64,000 nucleotides of DNA from JAJTCH01 sp040386195 (GTDB lineage: Bacteria; Pseudomonadota; Alphaproteobacteria; Rickettsiales; UBA1997): NCBI GenBank assembly GCA_040386195.1, contig JAZKFV010000022.1, positions 1 through 64,000 on the forward strand, written 5' to 3'. Made by a program: the position numbers and the translations under genes. The number at the start of each line of letters is the position of its first letter. Position 1 is the stretch's first letter. Below, in pieces: positions 17,068 to 25,891 of the stretch. The notes under the pieces were generated by a model. That model was not told the DNA's origin and searched no databases. It worked only from the letters and a program-made list of their open reading frames with translations.

Positions 17068-18942
17068 ATGCAAGCAATGCCCAATCCTAAAAAAACTCCC
17101 AATACTAAAAAAAACTTCCTGATTTGGTTGGGGATTTTTTTGGTGGTGATGTTGATTTCTGGCGCTTTTGATGATGCCACCAATAATGCTAATAAAATTT
17201 CTTTCTCACAATTCATCGCCAAGGTTGATGGCGGCGAGGTGGCCAAGGTTGATATTAAAGGCAAAGATCTGTTTGGAACTTCTAAAAACGGAGAAAAATT
17301 TTATACTTTTTTGCCGGAATATCCGAGCTTGGTAGAAAAATTGCAGGAGAAAAATGTTGAAGTTAATGCTTCGCCATTAGTTTCAAAATCAGAAAAAATT
17401 ATTGGTGGCATTTTGGGCTGGCTGCCGTTTTTGATTATGATTTTTCTATGGTTTGGCTTTATGAAAAATATGGGCGGCGCGGGTAATAAGGCGTTTAGTT
17501 TTGGTAAATCTAAAGCCAAATTATTGCAGCAAGCTAACGGCAAAGTTACTTTTAACGATGTGGCCGGAATTGATGAGGCCAAAGGTGAATTAACCGAGAT
17601 TGTTGATTTTCTGAAAGATCCACAAAAATATATCAAACTGGGCGCTCGAATTCCGCGCGGCTGCTTGTTGATTGGCTCGCCGGGAACTGGTAAAACTTTG
17701 CTGGCCAGAGCAATTGCTGGTGAAGCGGGCGTGCCATTTTTCTCAATTTCTGGTTCAGATTTTGTGGAAATGTTTGTCGGCGTTGGTGCTAGCCGGGTGC
17801 GCGATATGTTTGAACAAGGCAAAAAATCTGCGCCTTGTATAATTTTTATCGATGAGATTGATGCGGTGGGAAGACACAGAGGATCTGGCGTTGGCGGTGG
17901 CAATGATGAAAGAGAACAAACTTTAAATCAGCTTTTGGTGGAGATGGACGGCTTTGCTGATAATGAAGGCGTGATTATTATTGCCGCCACTAACCGCCCT
18001 GATGTTTTGGATAAAGCCTTGCTCAGACCGGGAAGATTTGATCGTCAAATTACAGTGCCCAGCCCTGATATTATTGGGCGTGAACAAATTTTAAATGTGC
18101 ATATTAAAAAAGTGCAAATTGCTCCGGATGTGGATGTTAAAACTTTAGCCAAAGGAACGCCGGGATTTTCTGGTGCCGATTTGGCAAATTTAGTCAATGA
18201 ATCTGCGCTTCTGGCAGCAAGATCGAATCAAATGTTGGTGACTATGCAAAATCTTGAAGATGCCAAAGATCGCATAATGATGGGCTCGGAGCGCAAATCA
18301 ATGGTCATGCAGCTTGATGAAAAAACTTTAACCGCATATCACGAAGGCGGCCACGCAATTGTTTCTATCAACTGTCCAAATTCTGATCCAATTCACAAAG
18401 CAACAATAATTCCAAGAGGTCGCGCTTTAGGTTTGGTGATGCGCTTGCCGGAAGTTGATCGCTTTTCAGTTTCGCGTGCCAAATTGCACGATGATCTAGC
18501 AGTTGCAATGGCGGGCAGGGCGGCGGAAGAATTGATTTTCGGTTATGATAAAGTTACCACCGGCGCCTCTTCAGATATTGAGCAAGCCACTCGAATGGCC
18601 AAAGCAATGGTTATAAAATGGGGTTTAAGCGATAAAGTTGGAACCATCGATTACGCTCCAGATAACACTGGCGGCTATCCGACACAAAAAGAAATTTCTG
18701 ACGAAACTTCCAAATTAATTGATAGCGAAACCAAAAGAATAATTGATGAAGCTTTGCAACGCGCTACACAAATTTTGACTGACAAAAAAGCTGATTTAGA
18801 AAAACTGGCGCAAGGTTTATTGGAATTTGAAACTTTAAGCGGCGAAGAAATCAAAGATTTATTAGCCGGAAAAGAAGTTAGAAGAGCGGCCGATGCTGGA
18901 AAAAGAACTTTAAAAAGTGTGATTCCAACTTCGGCTGAGTAA
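17068..18942 (+). CDS. ftsH: ATP-dependent zinc metalloprotease FtsH
   Basis: Membrane-anchored AAA protease that degrades misfolded membrane proteins and short-lived regulators. The 624 aa have TM1 at about 17-33, a small periplasmic domain, TM2 near 110-128, and the AAA module with Walker A GSPGTGKT, Walker B IIFIDEIDAVG, the pore loop FVEMFVGVGASRVRD and the second region of homology (ATNRPDVLDKALLRPGRFDR). The zinc motif is HEGGH where most relatives have HEAGH; both metal His and catalytic Glu are kept. An alternative start is ATG at 17077. It is convergent with the next large gene, 6 bases apart. Confidence 0.97.
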   Translation: MQAMPNPKKTPNTKKNFLIWLGIFLVVMLISGAFDDATNNANKISFSQFIAKVDGGEVAKVDIKGKDLFGTSKNGEKFYTFLPEYPSLVEKLQEKNVEVNASPLVSKSEKIIGGILGWLPFLIMIFLWFGFMKNMGGAGNKAFSFGKSKAKLLQQANGKVTFNDVAGIDEAKGELTEIVDFLKDPQKYIKLGARIPRGCLLIGSPGTGKTLLARAIAGEAGVPFFSISGSDFVEMFVGVGASRVRDMFEQGKKSAPCIIFIDEIDAVGRHRGSGVGGGNDEREQTLNQLLVEMDGFADNEGVIIIAATNRPDVLDKALLRPGRFDRQITVPSPDIIGREQILNVHIKKVQIAPDVDVKTLAKGTPGFSGADLANLVNESALLAARSNQMLVTMQNLEDAKDRIMMGSERKSMVMQLDEKTLTAYHEGGHAIVSINCPNSDPIHKATIIPRGRALGLVMRLPEVDRFSVSRAKLHDDLAVAMAGRAAEELIFGYDKVTTGASSDIEQATRMAKAMVIKWGLSDKVGTIDYAPDNTGGYPTQKEISDETSKLIDSETKRIIDEALQRATQILTDKKADLEKLAQGLLEFETLSGEEIKDLLAGKEVRRAADAGKRTLKSVIPTSAE

Positions 18943-18948
18943 GAAATA

Positions 18949-21900
18949 TCAAGTTCTTTCCCCTTTAGATCCTTTTCCCTCGTCATTTCCTTTAGACAAT
19001 GCTTTAAGGCCTTTCCCTATTGCCAACATAATTCCTTTTGTTTTTCTAGGGGTGCTTGGAATTTCAGATCGAGGACTCTTTAAAGTTACAAGCTCAACTT
19101 CAATTATATTTTTACACCTATCGCTAATATTTGTGATTTCATCAACCACATTTTGAGCTGATAAAGCTAGAGATTGATTAGAAAAAATCATATTAACAAA
19201 ACTAATATGTTTCTCTGGTCGAGCTAGATCAATTTTGTGTATGTTAGTTTGATATGATTTTCTGTCTTCGTTAAACAAAAGCTCATTTTCATTATACAAA
19301 TTTAAAACCTGATTGATGGTTTTTTCGGCTACCAAAGCAAGATCTTCTTTTGCAAAACTCTCAAGATAAATTTCTGCAACTTTCTCAAACAAAATTTCAC
19401 TCGGTTTTGAGGCTGATAAAATTAATAAATTTTCTAGGCGATATTTATATCTTAATTTTAAGTCTTCGTCAGTGAACAAGTCCGCATAACCTTGCTTTAT
19501 TGCTTTTAAAGCTTCCAATTCACGCTCTATAGTTGCATCGTCATTGATAACCGTAAATTGTGCTTCAAGATTTTCTAATGTGCTGAGTAATGAATTTTCT
19601 ACTATTTGAATAATATTTTTATTCGCCTCTTCTTTGTGTTTGTGAACAAGGTTTTTTTCTGCATCTGTGCCGTCAAATTTTGATTCTAACAAATCAAAAA
19701 ATCCTAACAAATATTTTGCGCCAAGCTTTGCGTAAGTTTCTTTGTGGCGCAATGTGTTGGAGATTGAAATTTTTGGTTGAATGTCACCACTTTCAATAAC
19801 AATTTTTATTAACTCTGGCGAGAATTTATATTTTAATAAAATGTCTATCAAGCAAGCGCTAGAGCCAAAGTCTTTGGCAAATTCAGATTTAATAACTTCT
19901 TTATTGTCACTCAATAATTTCTTAATTGACTCAAGATCGGCATTTGCGCCTTTTTTTATTTCATCAATAAATTGTTTGAAGATTCCTTTGCCATTAATGT
20001 CAGTTTCGTTTTGATCTAATTGTGTGGATATTTCATCAATTCCCAAAAATGCTGTTAATGCCTTTATCTGTGTAGTAATAAATTCACGAGCCGCTTTTCT
20101 GTTGATCTGCGCTGTGGTTGCGTCCTCTTGTTTAAAATTGTCAAATTCTAATATTCTGGTAGCAAGAATTGGAGTTGAGTTTTGAATTGCTGTTTTTAAT
20201 TTTAATTTATCCTCAGGCGTTAATGATTCAGAATTTGTTCCAAGCCATCTTCTAATTGCCCGAATAAAAACAGGGCGATTATTTTCTATTGCATAGGAAA
20301 GTAATACAGCAAAAGAATCATCAAGAGGTAGAAATGCGGATTGATTATCTTGGAGAAGCTTTGATATGCGCGCGGAAAAAGTGTCAGACTTTTCTGATTC
20401 AACATCAATAAAGCTGTGAGCCTGAAGGCAAAATTGAGCAAGCTCTCCAATATGTTTTTTATTAGTTTGGTGTTGATCAATTATGGTTTGAATTTTTAAA
20501 TCTTCAGGTTTTAGTTTGGCGAATAATTTTTTTTGATCATCAAATTTTGCTTCGTAATCATCTTTATAAAATGCAATTGTCAACAAACTTTCCCTTTTTA
20601 TCGGCAAAATATTATTACCAAGTAAAAGATTGATATAGATTGGAGGCGCGCAATGTTTTAGTAAAAATAAAATTAATTCATCGTGATATTCAGGAGATTT
20701 TTTTATTGCGGCAATATTATTGGTGATAAAATTAAAAAGTGCCCATAAGTTATTCTCATTAGAAAAATCAACGGTCTCTTTAATTTTTTGTATTAGAAGT
20801 TTTGGATTTCTTGCATATAACATCATATCTAAAACCTCTGGATCAATACCAGATTTATCTTGGGCGAGGTGAATATGATTTGGAGTAATTTCTAAGCCAT
20901 TATTTAATAAAGTGGCTAATATTTTTGGTGTGACTTGCTTTGGATAATTAATTAGTAAACATTTTAGGCAATCATTTTTAGCGTCAAAGCCATCAAGTTT
21001 TTGGAAAATTGGAGCGCTAAAGTTAAGCTTGTTTCCCCTTAAGAAACTATTTAAGGCAAGATGAGCATCTTTATCTAAGGTAGCCAGCCTAATGATTTCA
21101 AAGGCTTCATTGTTGTTCGGAGTTCTGGCTTTGGTTTTTGTTTGATCCAGCAAAACAACATATTGATTAAAAACGTAATTACATCTTTCAATTAACAGTG
21201 CAATATCTCGTTTTTTATCTAATGACAAATCTTTATATTCCGACCAAATTTTTAAAATTGGTAATAATTGTGCTTGCAACTCTTCTTCGTCCTTAGTTCT
21301 AACTTCTTGACTAGCTAAGGTTTGTAATTTTTCAGTAATTATATTTAGGAGTTGGAAAAATTTTTGATCTTTATTTTTTTTATCATAATTAAAAACCCGA
21401 GCTTTTCTGAATAATCTAACCAGCTCGTAGTCAGAGGTTTTGATGGCTTGAACTAAATGATCAAAATATAGCTGATTTGAGATGTCGGGCGTTGATCCTA
21501 ATATCTTTAATTTCTGATTGATCTGTTTAAATAAATCATCATTAACTAACGATTTTTCTAAGGCGGCAATTCTAGCTTTCAAGGCAGTTTGATCGTCCGG
21601 ATCTTTATAAAGTTCAAGAGCTTTTTCTAATATAAGTATTTGATTATCGGCGCTTTGTTGATCTAGAGTCCATCTTGAGAAAAACGTTGCTATGTTTTGT
21701 GGTCTGAAGCCTTTTTCCATCAATGCAATAAAAATATCGGCGCGTAATTTTTGTTCTTTAAAATATTGCAATAAATCTTCAACTTCATCACCGGTATAAG
21801 CTCTAATTTTTTTGCGCAATTCTTCTTGATTAAAGAATTTTATAGCTCCAGCCTCACTAAGTTCTGTGACAAATTCACTGGCATCTTTATAAGCGTCTTT

Positions 21901-22653
21901 TCCGCCAAATAATAATCTTTCTGATTTTGGATCCAAAGATGATGAAAGCTCTGCTGGCAATAAAGCCTGGTTCTGAGCTGTAAATTTAAAACCGCAACCA
22001 TATAAGAATAATAATTTGTCTTTATTGAGCTTATGATTGTCACTTAGGATTTTAAGTAGAGATTGGGTTTCTGTATTATTTTCGGTCAAATTTAAATCAA
22101 GATTTCCGGAATGAAAGATGGGAGCCGGAAATAGTTGGTTGACATCTATTCCCAAAAAAGCTTCTCTCACCTGATTTAATGCCATTTCATCAACGGGAAG
22201 ATTGCTTTCTAAAAGATAATACATTGCCCTAGTGATGGCTTGGTTTTGATTGAACTTATAAATTTGGGCGGCATTATTTGCAATTCTCTCTAATGCTGCA
22301 AGATATTCGCCAATTTGTTCAAAATCTTCTGGTGAGAAGGGTTGGTTTTGTTGCCAAATAGTCAGATGATGAGTGAGTCCGTCGCTAATTAATCTTGCAA
22401 TTTCTGGAGTTGGTTTGAGTTTATATTCTTTTCCTGTCAAAAGTTTTCCTGCAAGATTTTTTGTTTTGGCAAAATCATATTTATTATTAATAAATTTTCC
22501 GATTGCCTGAATCACTTGTGGATTTTTTTGTAATTCATCACTTATTCCGGCCCCAAATAAATCATTTAATGCATCTTGATTTTGTTCGTTGTTCAACAAA
22601 TCCAAAACTGCTTCAACAGTTTCTAGTTTTAAAGATCTCTTTCTGCTTCTCAT
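18949..22653 (-). CDS. Large hypothetical helical protein
   Basis: 1234 aa; I do not recognise it. It is almost wholly predicted alpha-helical, charged and Leu-rich, without signal peptide or membrane segments. Short helical pairs recur (for example RLLFGGKDAYKDASEFVTEL, LRADIFIALMEKGFRPQNIA, PVFIRAIRRWLGTNSES), suggesting an alpha-solenoid of degenerate ankyrin- or HEAT-like units, but no strict consensus is visible. The C-terminal ~50 residues are disordered, with SPRSEIPSTPRKTKG and a Lys/Gly-rich end. It is divergent from the ankyrin/kinase-like giant across 200 bases, so the pair may be co-regulated. A secreted effector is plausible but unproven. Confidence 0.75.
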   Translation of the reverse strand: MRSRKRSLKLETVEAVLDLLNNEQNQDALNDLFGAGISDELQKNPQVIQAIGKFINNKYDFAKTKNLAGKLLTGKEYKLKPTPEIARLISDGLTHHLTIWQQNQPFSPEDFEQIGEYLAALERIANNAAQIYKFNQNQAITRAMYYLLESNLPVDEMALNQVREAFLGIDVNQLFPAPIFHSGNLDLNLTENNTETQSLLKILSDNHKLNKDKLLFLYGCGFKFTAQNQALLPAELSSSLDPKSERLLFGGKDAYKDASEFVTELSEAGAIKFFNQEELRKKIRAYTGDEVEDLLQYFKEQKLRADIFIALMEKGFRPQNIATFFSRWTLDQQSADNQILILEKALELYKDPDDQTALKARIAALEKSLVNDDLFKQINQKLKILGSTPDISNQLYFDHLVQAIKTSDYELVRLFRKARVFNYDKKNKDQKFFQLLNIITEKLQTLASQEVRTKDEEELQAQLLPILKIWSEYKDLSLDKKRDIALLIERCNYVFNQYVVLLDQTKTKARTPNNNEAFEIIRLATLDKDAHLALNSFLRGNKLNFSAPIFQKLDGFDAKNDCLKCLLINYPKQVTPKILATLLNNGLEITPNHIHLAQDKSGIDPEVLDMMLYARNPKLLIQKIKETVDFSNENNLWALFNFITNNIAAIKKSPEYHDELILFLLKHCAPPIYINLLLGNNILPIKRESLLTIAFYKDDYEAKFDDQKKLFAKLKPEDLKIQTIIDQHQTNKKHIGELAQFCLQAHSFIDVESEKSDTFSARISKLLQDNQSAFLPLDDSFAVLLSYAIENNRPVFIRAIRRWLGTNSESLTPEDKLKLKTAIQNSTPILATRILEFDNFKQEDATTAQINRKAAREFITTQIKALTAFLGIDEISTQLDQNETDINGKGIFKQFIDEIKKGANADLESIKKLLSDNKEVIKSEFAKDFGSSACLIDILLKYKFSPELIKIVIESGDIQPKISISNTLRHKETYAKLGAKYLLGFFDLLESKFDGTDAEKNLVHKHKEEANKNIIQIVENSLLSTLENLEAQFTVINDDATIERELEALKAIKQGYADLFTDEDLKLRYKYRLENLLILSASKPSEILFEKVAEIYLESFAKEDLALVAEKTINQVLNLYNENELLFNEDRKSYQTNIHKIDLARPEKHISFVNMIFSNQSLALSAQNVVDEITNISDRCKNIIEVELVTLKSPRSEIPSTPRKTKGIMLAIGKGLKALSKGNDEGKGSKGERT

Positions 22654-22854
22654 TGAATATGTAATTTATTGATATGTGATTAATGGGATTTGAAGATATT
22701 GTTTTTAATTGCGTTAAGTCAACAAAAAATTGAGCCTGAGTCAAAATGAACTATGATTCAAAGACTCATCTTGACAGAGCATATTGAAATATGTTCAACT
22801 GTTAGACCTATAGCTTCTTGTCGTAATCAGCTAGTAATGTTAAAGATTTAAATA

Positions 22855-25800
22855 ATGTCCAAAAGTTCTTCCTTAGACTTACTTGATGCCGTTAGACGTA
22901 ATGATTTAAAAGCGGTAGAGAAATTATTTCTGAATATTGGGGTCAATACTCGGCAAGATGATGTTGAGAAAAACAACGCCCTTCATATTGCTGCTCAGTT
23001 TGGAGATGCTGCAATGGTGCGTTTTTTAATTGCTCAAGGCGTAGATGCAGATAAATTAAATCAAAATCAAAACCGACCAATTGATTTAGCTCGACGTTTT
23101 AAAAATCGCGATGCTATTGACGCGTTGCTATATCCGCAAAATGCCACTCTGACTGATAAAATTCAAATTGCACTGGCACAAACCCTTTATGTTGATGATA
23201 AAGGTAAAGTTGCGACGAGTTCTCAAATTAAAAATTTGCAATTCATTGATCAGATTATGTTGGCTTTGGCGGATGGAAATTTGGATAGTAATTCAAAACT
23301 TGCCGACAAAATTCAAGAAATTTTATTTGAACAAAATACTTCTGCAGATCCAAAATTATCTGAATTAAAAACTGAGATTTGGCATTTAATTTTAACGGCA
23401 GAAGCCAAATTTAATGAGCCAAGATTTAGCGATGAATCCTATTTGGGGCAAAAAATTAAAACCCAAAATGGTATTAATCAAGTAGAGCCGGGTGACCATT
23501 TTATTAAAATTGCTAATAAAAAAAGTGGGGCTGCAAAAGGGGCCATTGTTATCAAAAGAATTTTAAGACCTTCAAACTTATTGGTTGAAAGCAAAAGCAA
23601 AAAATATTTACATCCATGGGTAGTAAAAAGTATTGATAAAGATTCTATTGGTGAAGATTTGGTTAATAGCTATGTTAATTATTTTGGTCTGCAACCAAAA
23701 TTTAGAAAACTTACTTTACAAGCTAGCGGGGGATTGGAAAAACAAAAACAATACATTGCAGTCAAATATAACTTAGACACACATCATCCTGAAAGATTAG
23801 CAGCTTCTCCAATCTCCACTAAAAGTGACAAAGGCAAATTTGCTTCGAGGGTCTTTGGCGCTAAAACACAAAATATTCAAGTCAAATCAAACCCGACCAA
23901 TAAATTAATCGAACAAATATTTCTTGCCATTATTCTTGGGCACGGCGATCTGAACAATGGTAATGTTTTGGTGGATAATCTGACAAAAGAAATATTATTT
24001 ATTGATTGGGATGTGATGTCTGTTCGCGCTAATTTAATTCACCCAGTTTTGCAGCGATATTTTGTTTGGTTGGTGGAGGCGATAAATAAAGGTGATTTTA
24101 AAGAAGTTAGAGAAATTTTGAGTTTTAGAAAATTAAAAAATATTCATACTTTAATCGGTGGAGCCTATGGTTTTTCTCACGAGGTTGAAACAATAAAAGC
24201 AATCAAGAAACTTGATAAAAGAACTGTAGAACTTTTAGAGTTAGATCAAGCTGATTTGGCAAAAAGTAAAAATAAACTGCGCGAGATACGTCAAGATATG
24301 AGTGCTATTAGCGTTTTGGGTGGAAGCGATGATGATATGACGGTTATTGAGTTATTGGAAAAATCATTATCAGAAATATCCGATTCAGAAATTCTTGCCT
24401 CCATTCAAAGTATAACTAACAAAAACACTGACGGACTAAAAGCGATAACTCATGATTTTATTGAGCTTGAGGCTGGTGCAGATCAAGATTCAAAAGTGGC
24501 GGCTGAGCGCAAGTATAAAACATATGAAAATGCTGTTTTAACTTCTTTAGCGCAAGCTAAAAAAGCGGTAGATGGGCAGGTGGCAAAATTAAAAAATCCA
24601 CTTCCGCCAAAATCTACAAATGAAAAGCCAGTGGTTTATCTGGATTTTAATCCAACAGGGAAAACATTGGTGACGCATCCAATTGAACCGGATCATATTA
24701 TTAAATATTGGGCAGGCTTATATCATTTTGTTGATAATGTTGATTGGCACGACAAAACTGTTCAATATAAAGGCATCGTTCCCAAAGAATTTTTAATCAA
24801 GCCGCAAGAGATTTATAAAATGACTTTTGCATCGGCGATTAAAAAAATTAAAAATCAGCAAATTAATGATGAAGCTTGGCAAATGTTATCGATCGCGTTT
24901 CCATTAATTGGGTCTTATGGTTTGGAATTGGATGGAGGTTTGTTTCAACCGCGCATTGCTGATGAAGCTAGGTTTAAAGAAGAATGGTGGAAATATTCTG
25001 AACAATTCCAAGATCAAGTTTGTGAAAATATTATTTTGGCGATCTCTGCTTTAAAAAAATTTGCAACAACGCAGCCAAATGTTTCAAACTGTAATAAGTT
25101 ATTGTTATTTGTTAAAAGAGCGGAAAAATCTTTGGATCTTTTTGGCGATGAGCGAGAAGATTTTGTGGCTGAGCAAAAAGAAGAATTGAATTTTATTAAG
25201 GCAAAATTACAGGAAGCTAAACGGGAAATGGCTCCAGAAAAATCATTAGCGCAACGCAAACCAACAACCAGCACCAAATCACCAAATGCGCAGCCTTTGT
25301 TGAAAATGCAGATGGTGGTTGTTGAAAAAAATGGCAAATATCATCATCATTTTGAATTTGAAAATGAAAAAAATAATTTTTGTTTTGTTGCCAATCAAGA
25401 AATAACCAATAAAAACCTGGCTTATCGCCAAGCTCAAAAAGCAATTGAGCTGGTAGTTAGTGAGCTTATTGATAGACAATCGGTAAGATTTGAAAGGGCG
25501 TGTGAAGAAATTTTGGATTATCAAGGTAATAATAAATCGCTGCTTAATCTTAAAAAAATTATTCAAGAAGAATCACCAAATAATGAACATCAAAAAGCGA
25601 TATTAGCTTTTATAATCAAAGCAGCAAAAGCTTCACAAAATGGTTTTAGTAAAAGTGAAATTGTTGCTGAATTGCCGCCACAGCTGGCGATAGATCTTAA
25701 ACATATATCGGCAAAAATGCAGGAATATAACAAAGATCAAGGTTTGTTTGATAATAAAAAATCTGTTGGAATGAGATCTTGCTCTATGAAAGTGGATTAT

Positions 25801-25887
25801 CTGGAAAGTGATAATTCTATCAAAAAAAGTAATGTTGAAAAATATGCTGGGAAGCCGAATATCAAAGGCGCAACTTTGATATTATAA
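22855..25887 (+). CDS. Ankyrin-repeat protein with kinase-like core (putative effector)
   Basis: 1010 aa. Residues 5-95 hold about two and a half ankyrin repeats (NNALHIAAQFGDAAMVRFLI, AQGVDADKLNQNQNRPIDLA). Residues about 210-400 resemble the catalytic half of a phosphatidylinositol-kinase/HipA/APH-like fold: a possible ATP-lysine region (HPWVVKSIDKDSIGEDLVN), then ILGHGDLNNGNVLV (361-374) as catalytic loop, and ILFIDWD (380-386) in the position of the metal-binding Asp. The remainder is long and helical, with a HHHFEFE patch near 825. No signal peptide. It looks like a host-directed effector kinase; the kinase reading rests on two motifs and needs a structure search. Convergent with infB, 4 bases apart. 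Confidence 0.7.
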   Translation: MSKSSSLDLLDAVRRNDLKAVEKLFLNIGVNTRQDDVEKNNALHIAAQFGDAAMVRFLIAQGVDADKLNQNQNRPIDLARRFKNRDAIDALLYPQNATLTDKIQIALAQTLYVDDKGKVATSSQIKNLQFIDQIMLALADGNLDSNSKLADKIQEILFEQNTSADPKLSELKTEIWHLILTAEAKFNEPRFSDESYLGQKIKTQNGINQVEPGDHFIKIANKKSGAAKGAIVIKRILRPSNLLVESKSKKYLHPWVVKSIDKDSIGEDLVNSYVNYFGLQPKFRKLTLQASGGLEKQKQYIAVKYNLDTHHPERLAASPISTKSDKGKFASRVFGAKTQNIQVKSNPTNKLIEQIFLAIILGHGDLNNGNVLVDNLTKEILFIDWDVMSVRANLIHPVLQRYFVWLVEAINKGDFKEVREILSFRKLKNIHTLIGGAYGFSHEVETIKAIKKLDKRTVELLELDQADLAKSKNKLREIRQDMSAISVLGGSDDDMTVIELLEKSLSEISDSEILASIQSITNKNTDGLKAITHDFIELEAGADQDSKVAAERKYKTYENAVLTSLAQAKKAVDGQVAKLKNPLPPKSTNEKPVVYLDFNPTGKTLVTHPIEPDHIIKYWAGLYHFVDNVDWHDKTVQYKGIVPKEFLIKPQEIYKMTFASAIKKIKNQQINDEAWQMLSIAFPLIGSYGLELDGGLFQPRIADEARFKEEWWKYSEQFQDQVCENIILAISALKKFATTQPNVSNCNKLLLFVKRAEKSLDLFGDEREDFVAEQKEELNFIKAKLQEAKREMAPEKSLAQRKPTTSTKSPNAQPLLKMQMVVVEKNGKYHHHFEFENEKNNFCFVANQEITNKNLAYRQAQKAIELVVSELIDRQSVRFERACEEILDYQGNNKSLLNLKKIIQEESPNNEHQKAILAFIIKAAKASQNGFSKSEIVAELPPQLAIDLKHISAKMQEYNKDQGLFDNKKSVGMRSCSMKVDYLESDNSIKKSNVEKYAGKPNIKGATLIL

Positions 25888-25891
25888 AAAG

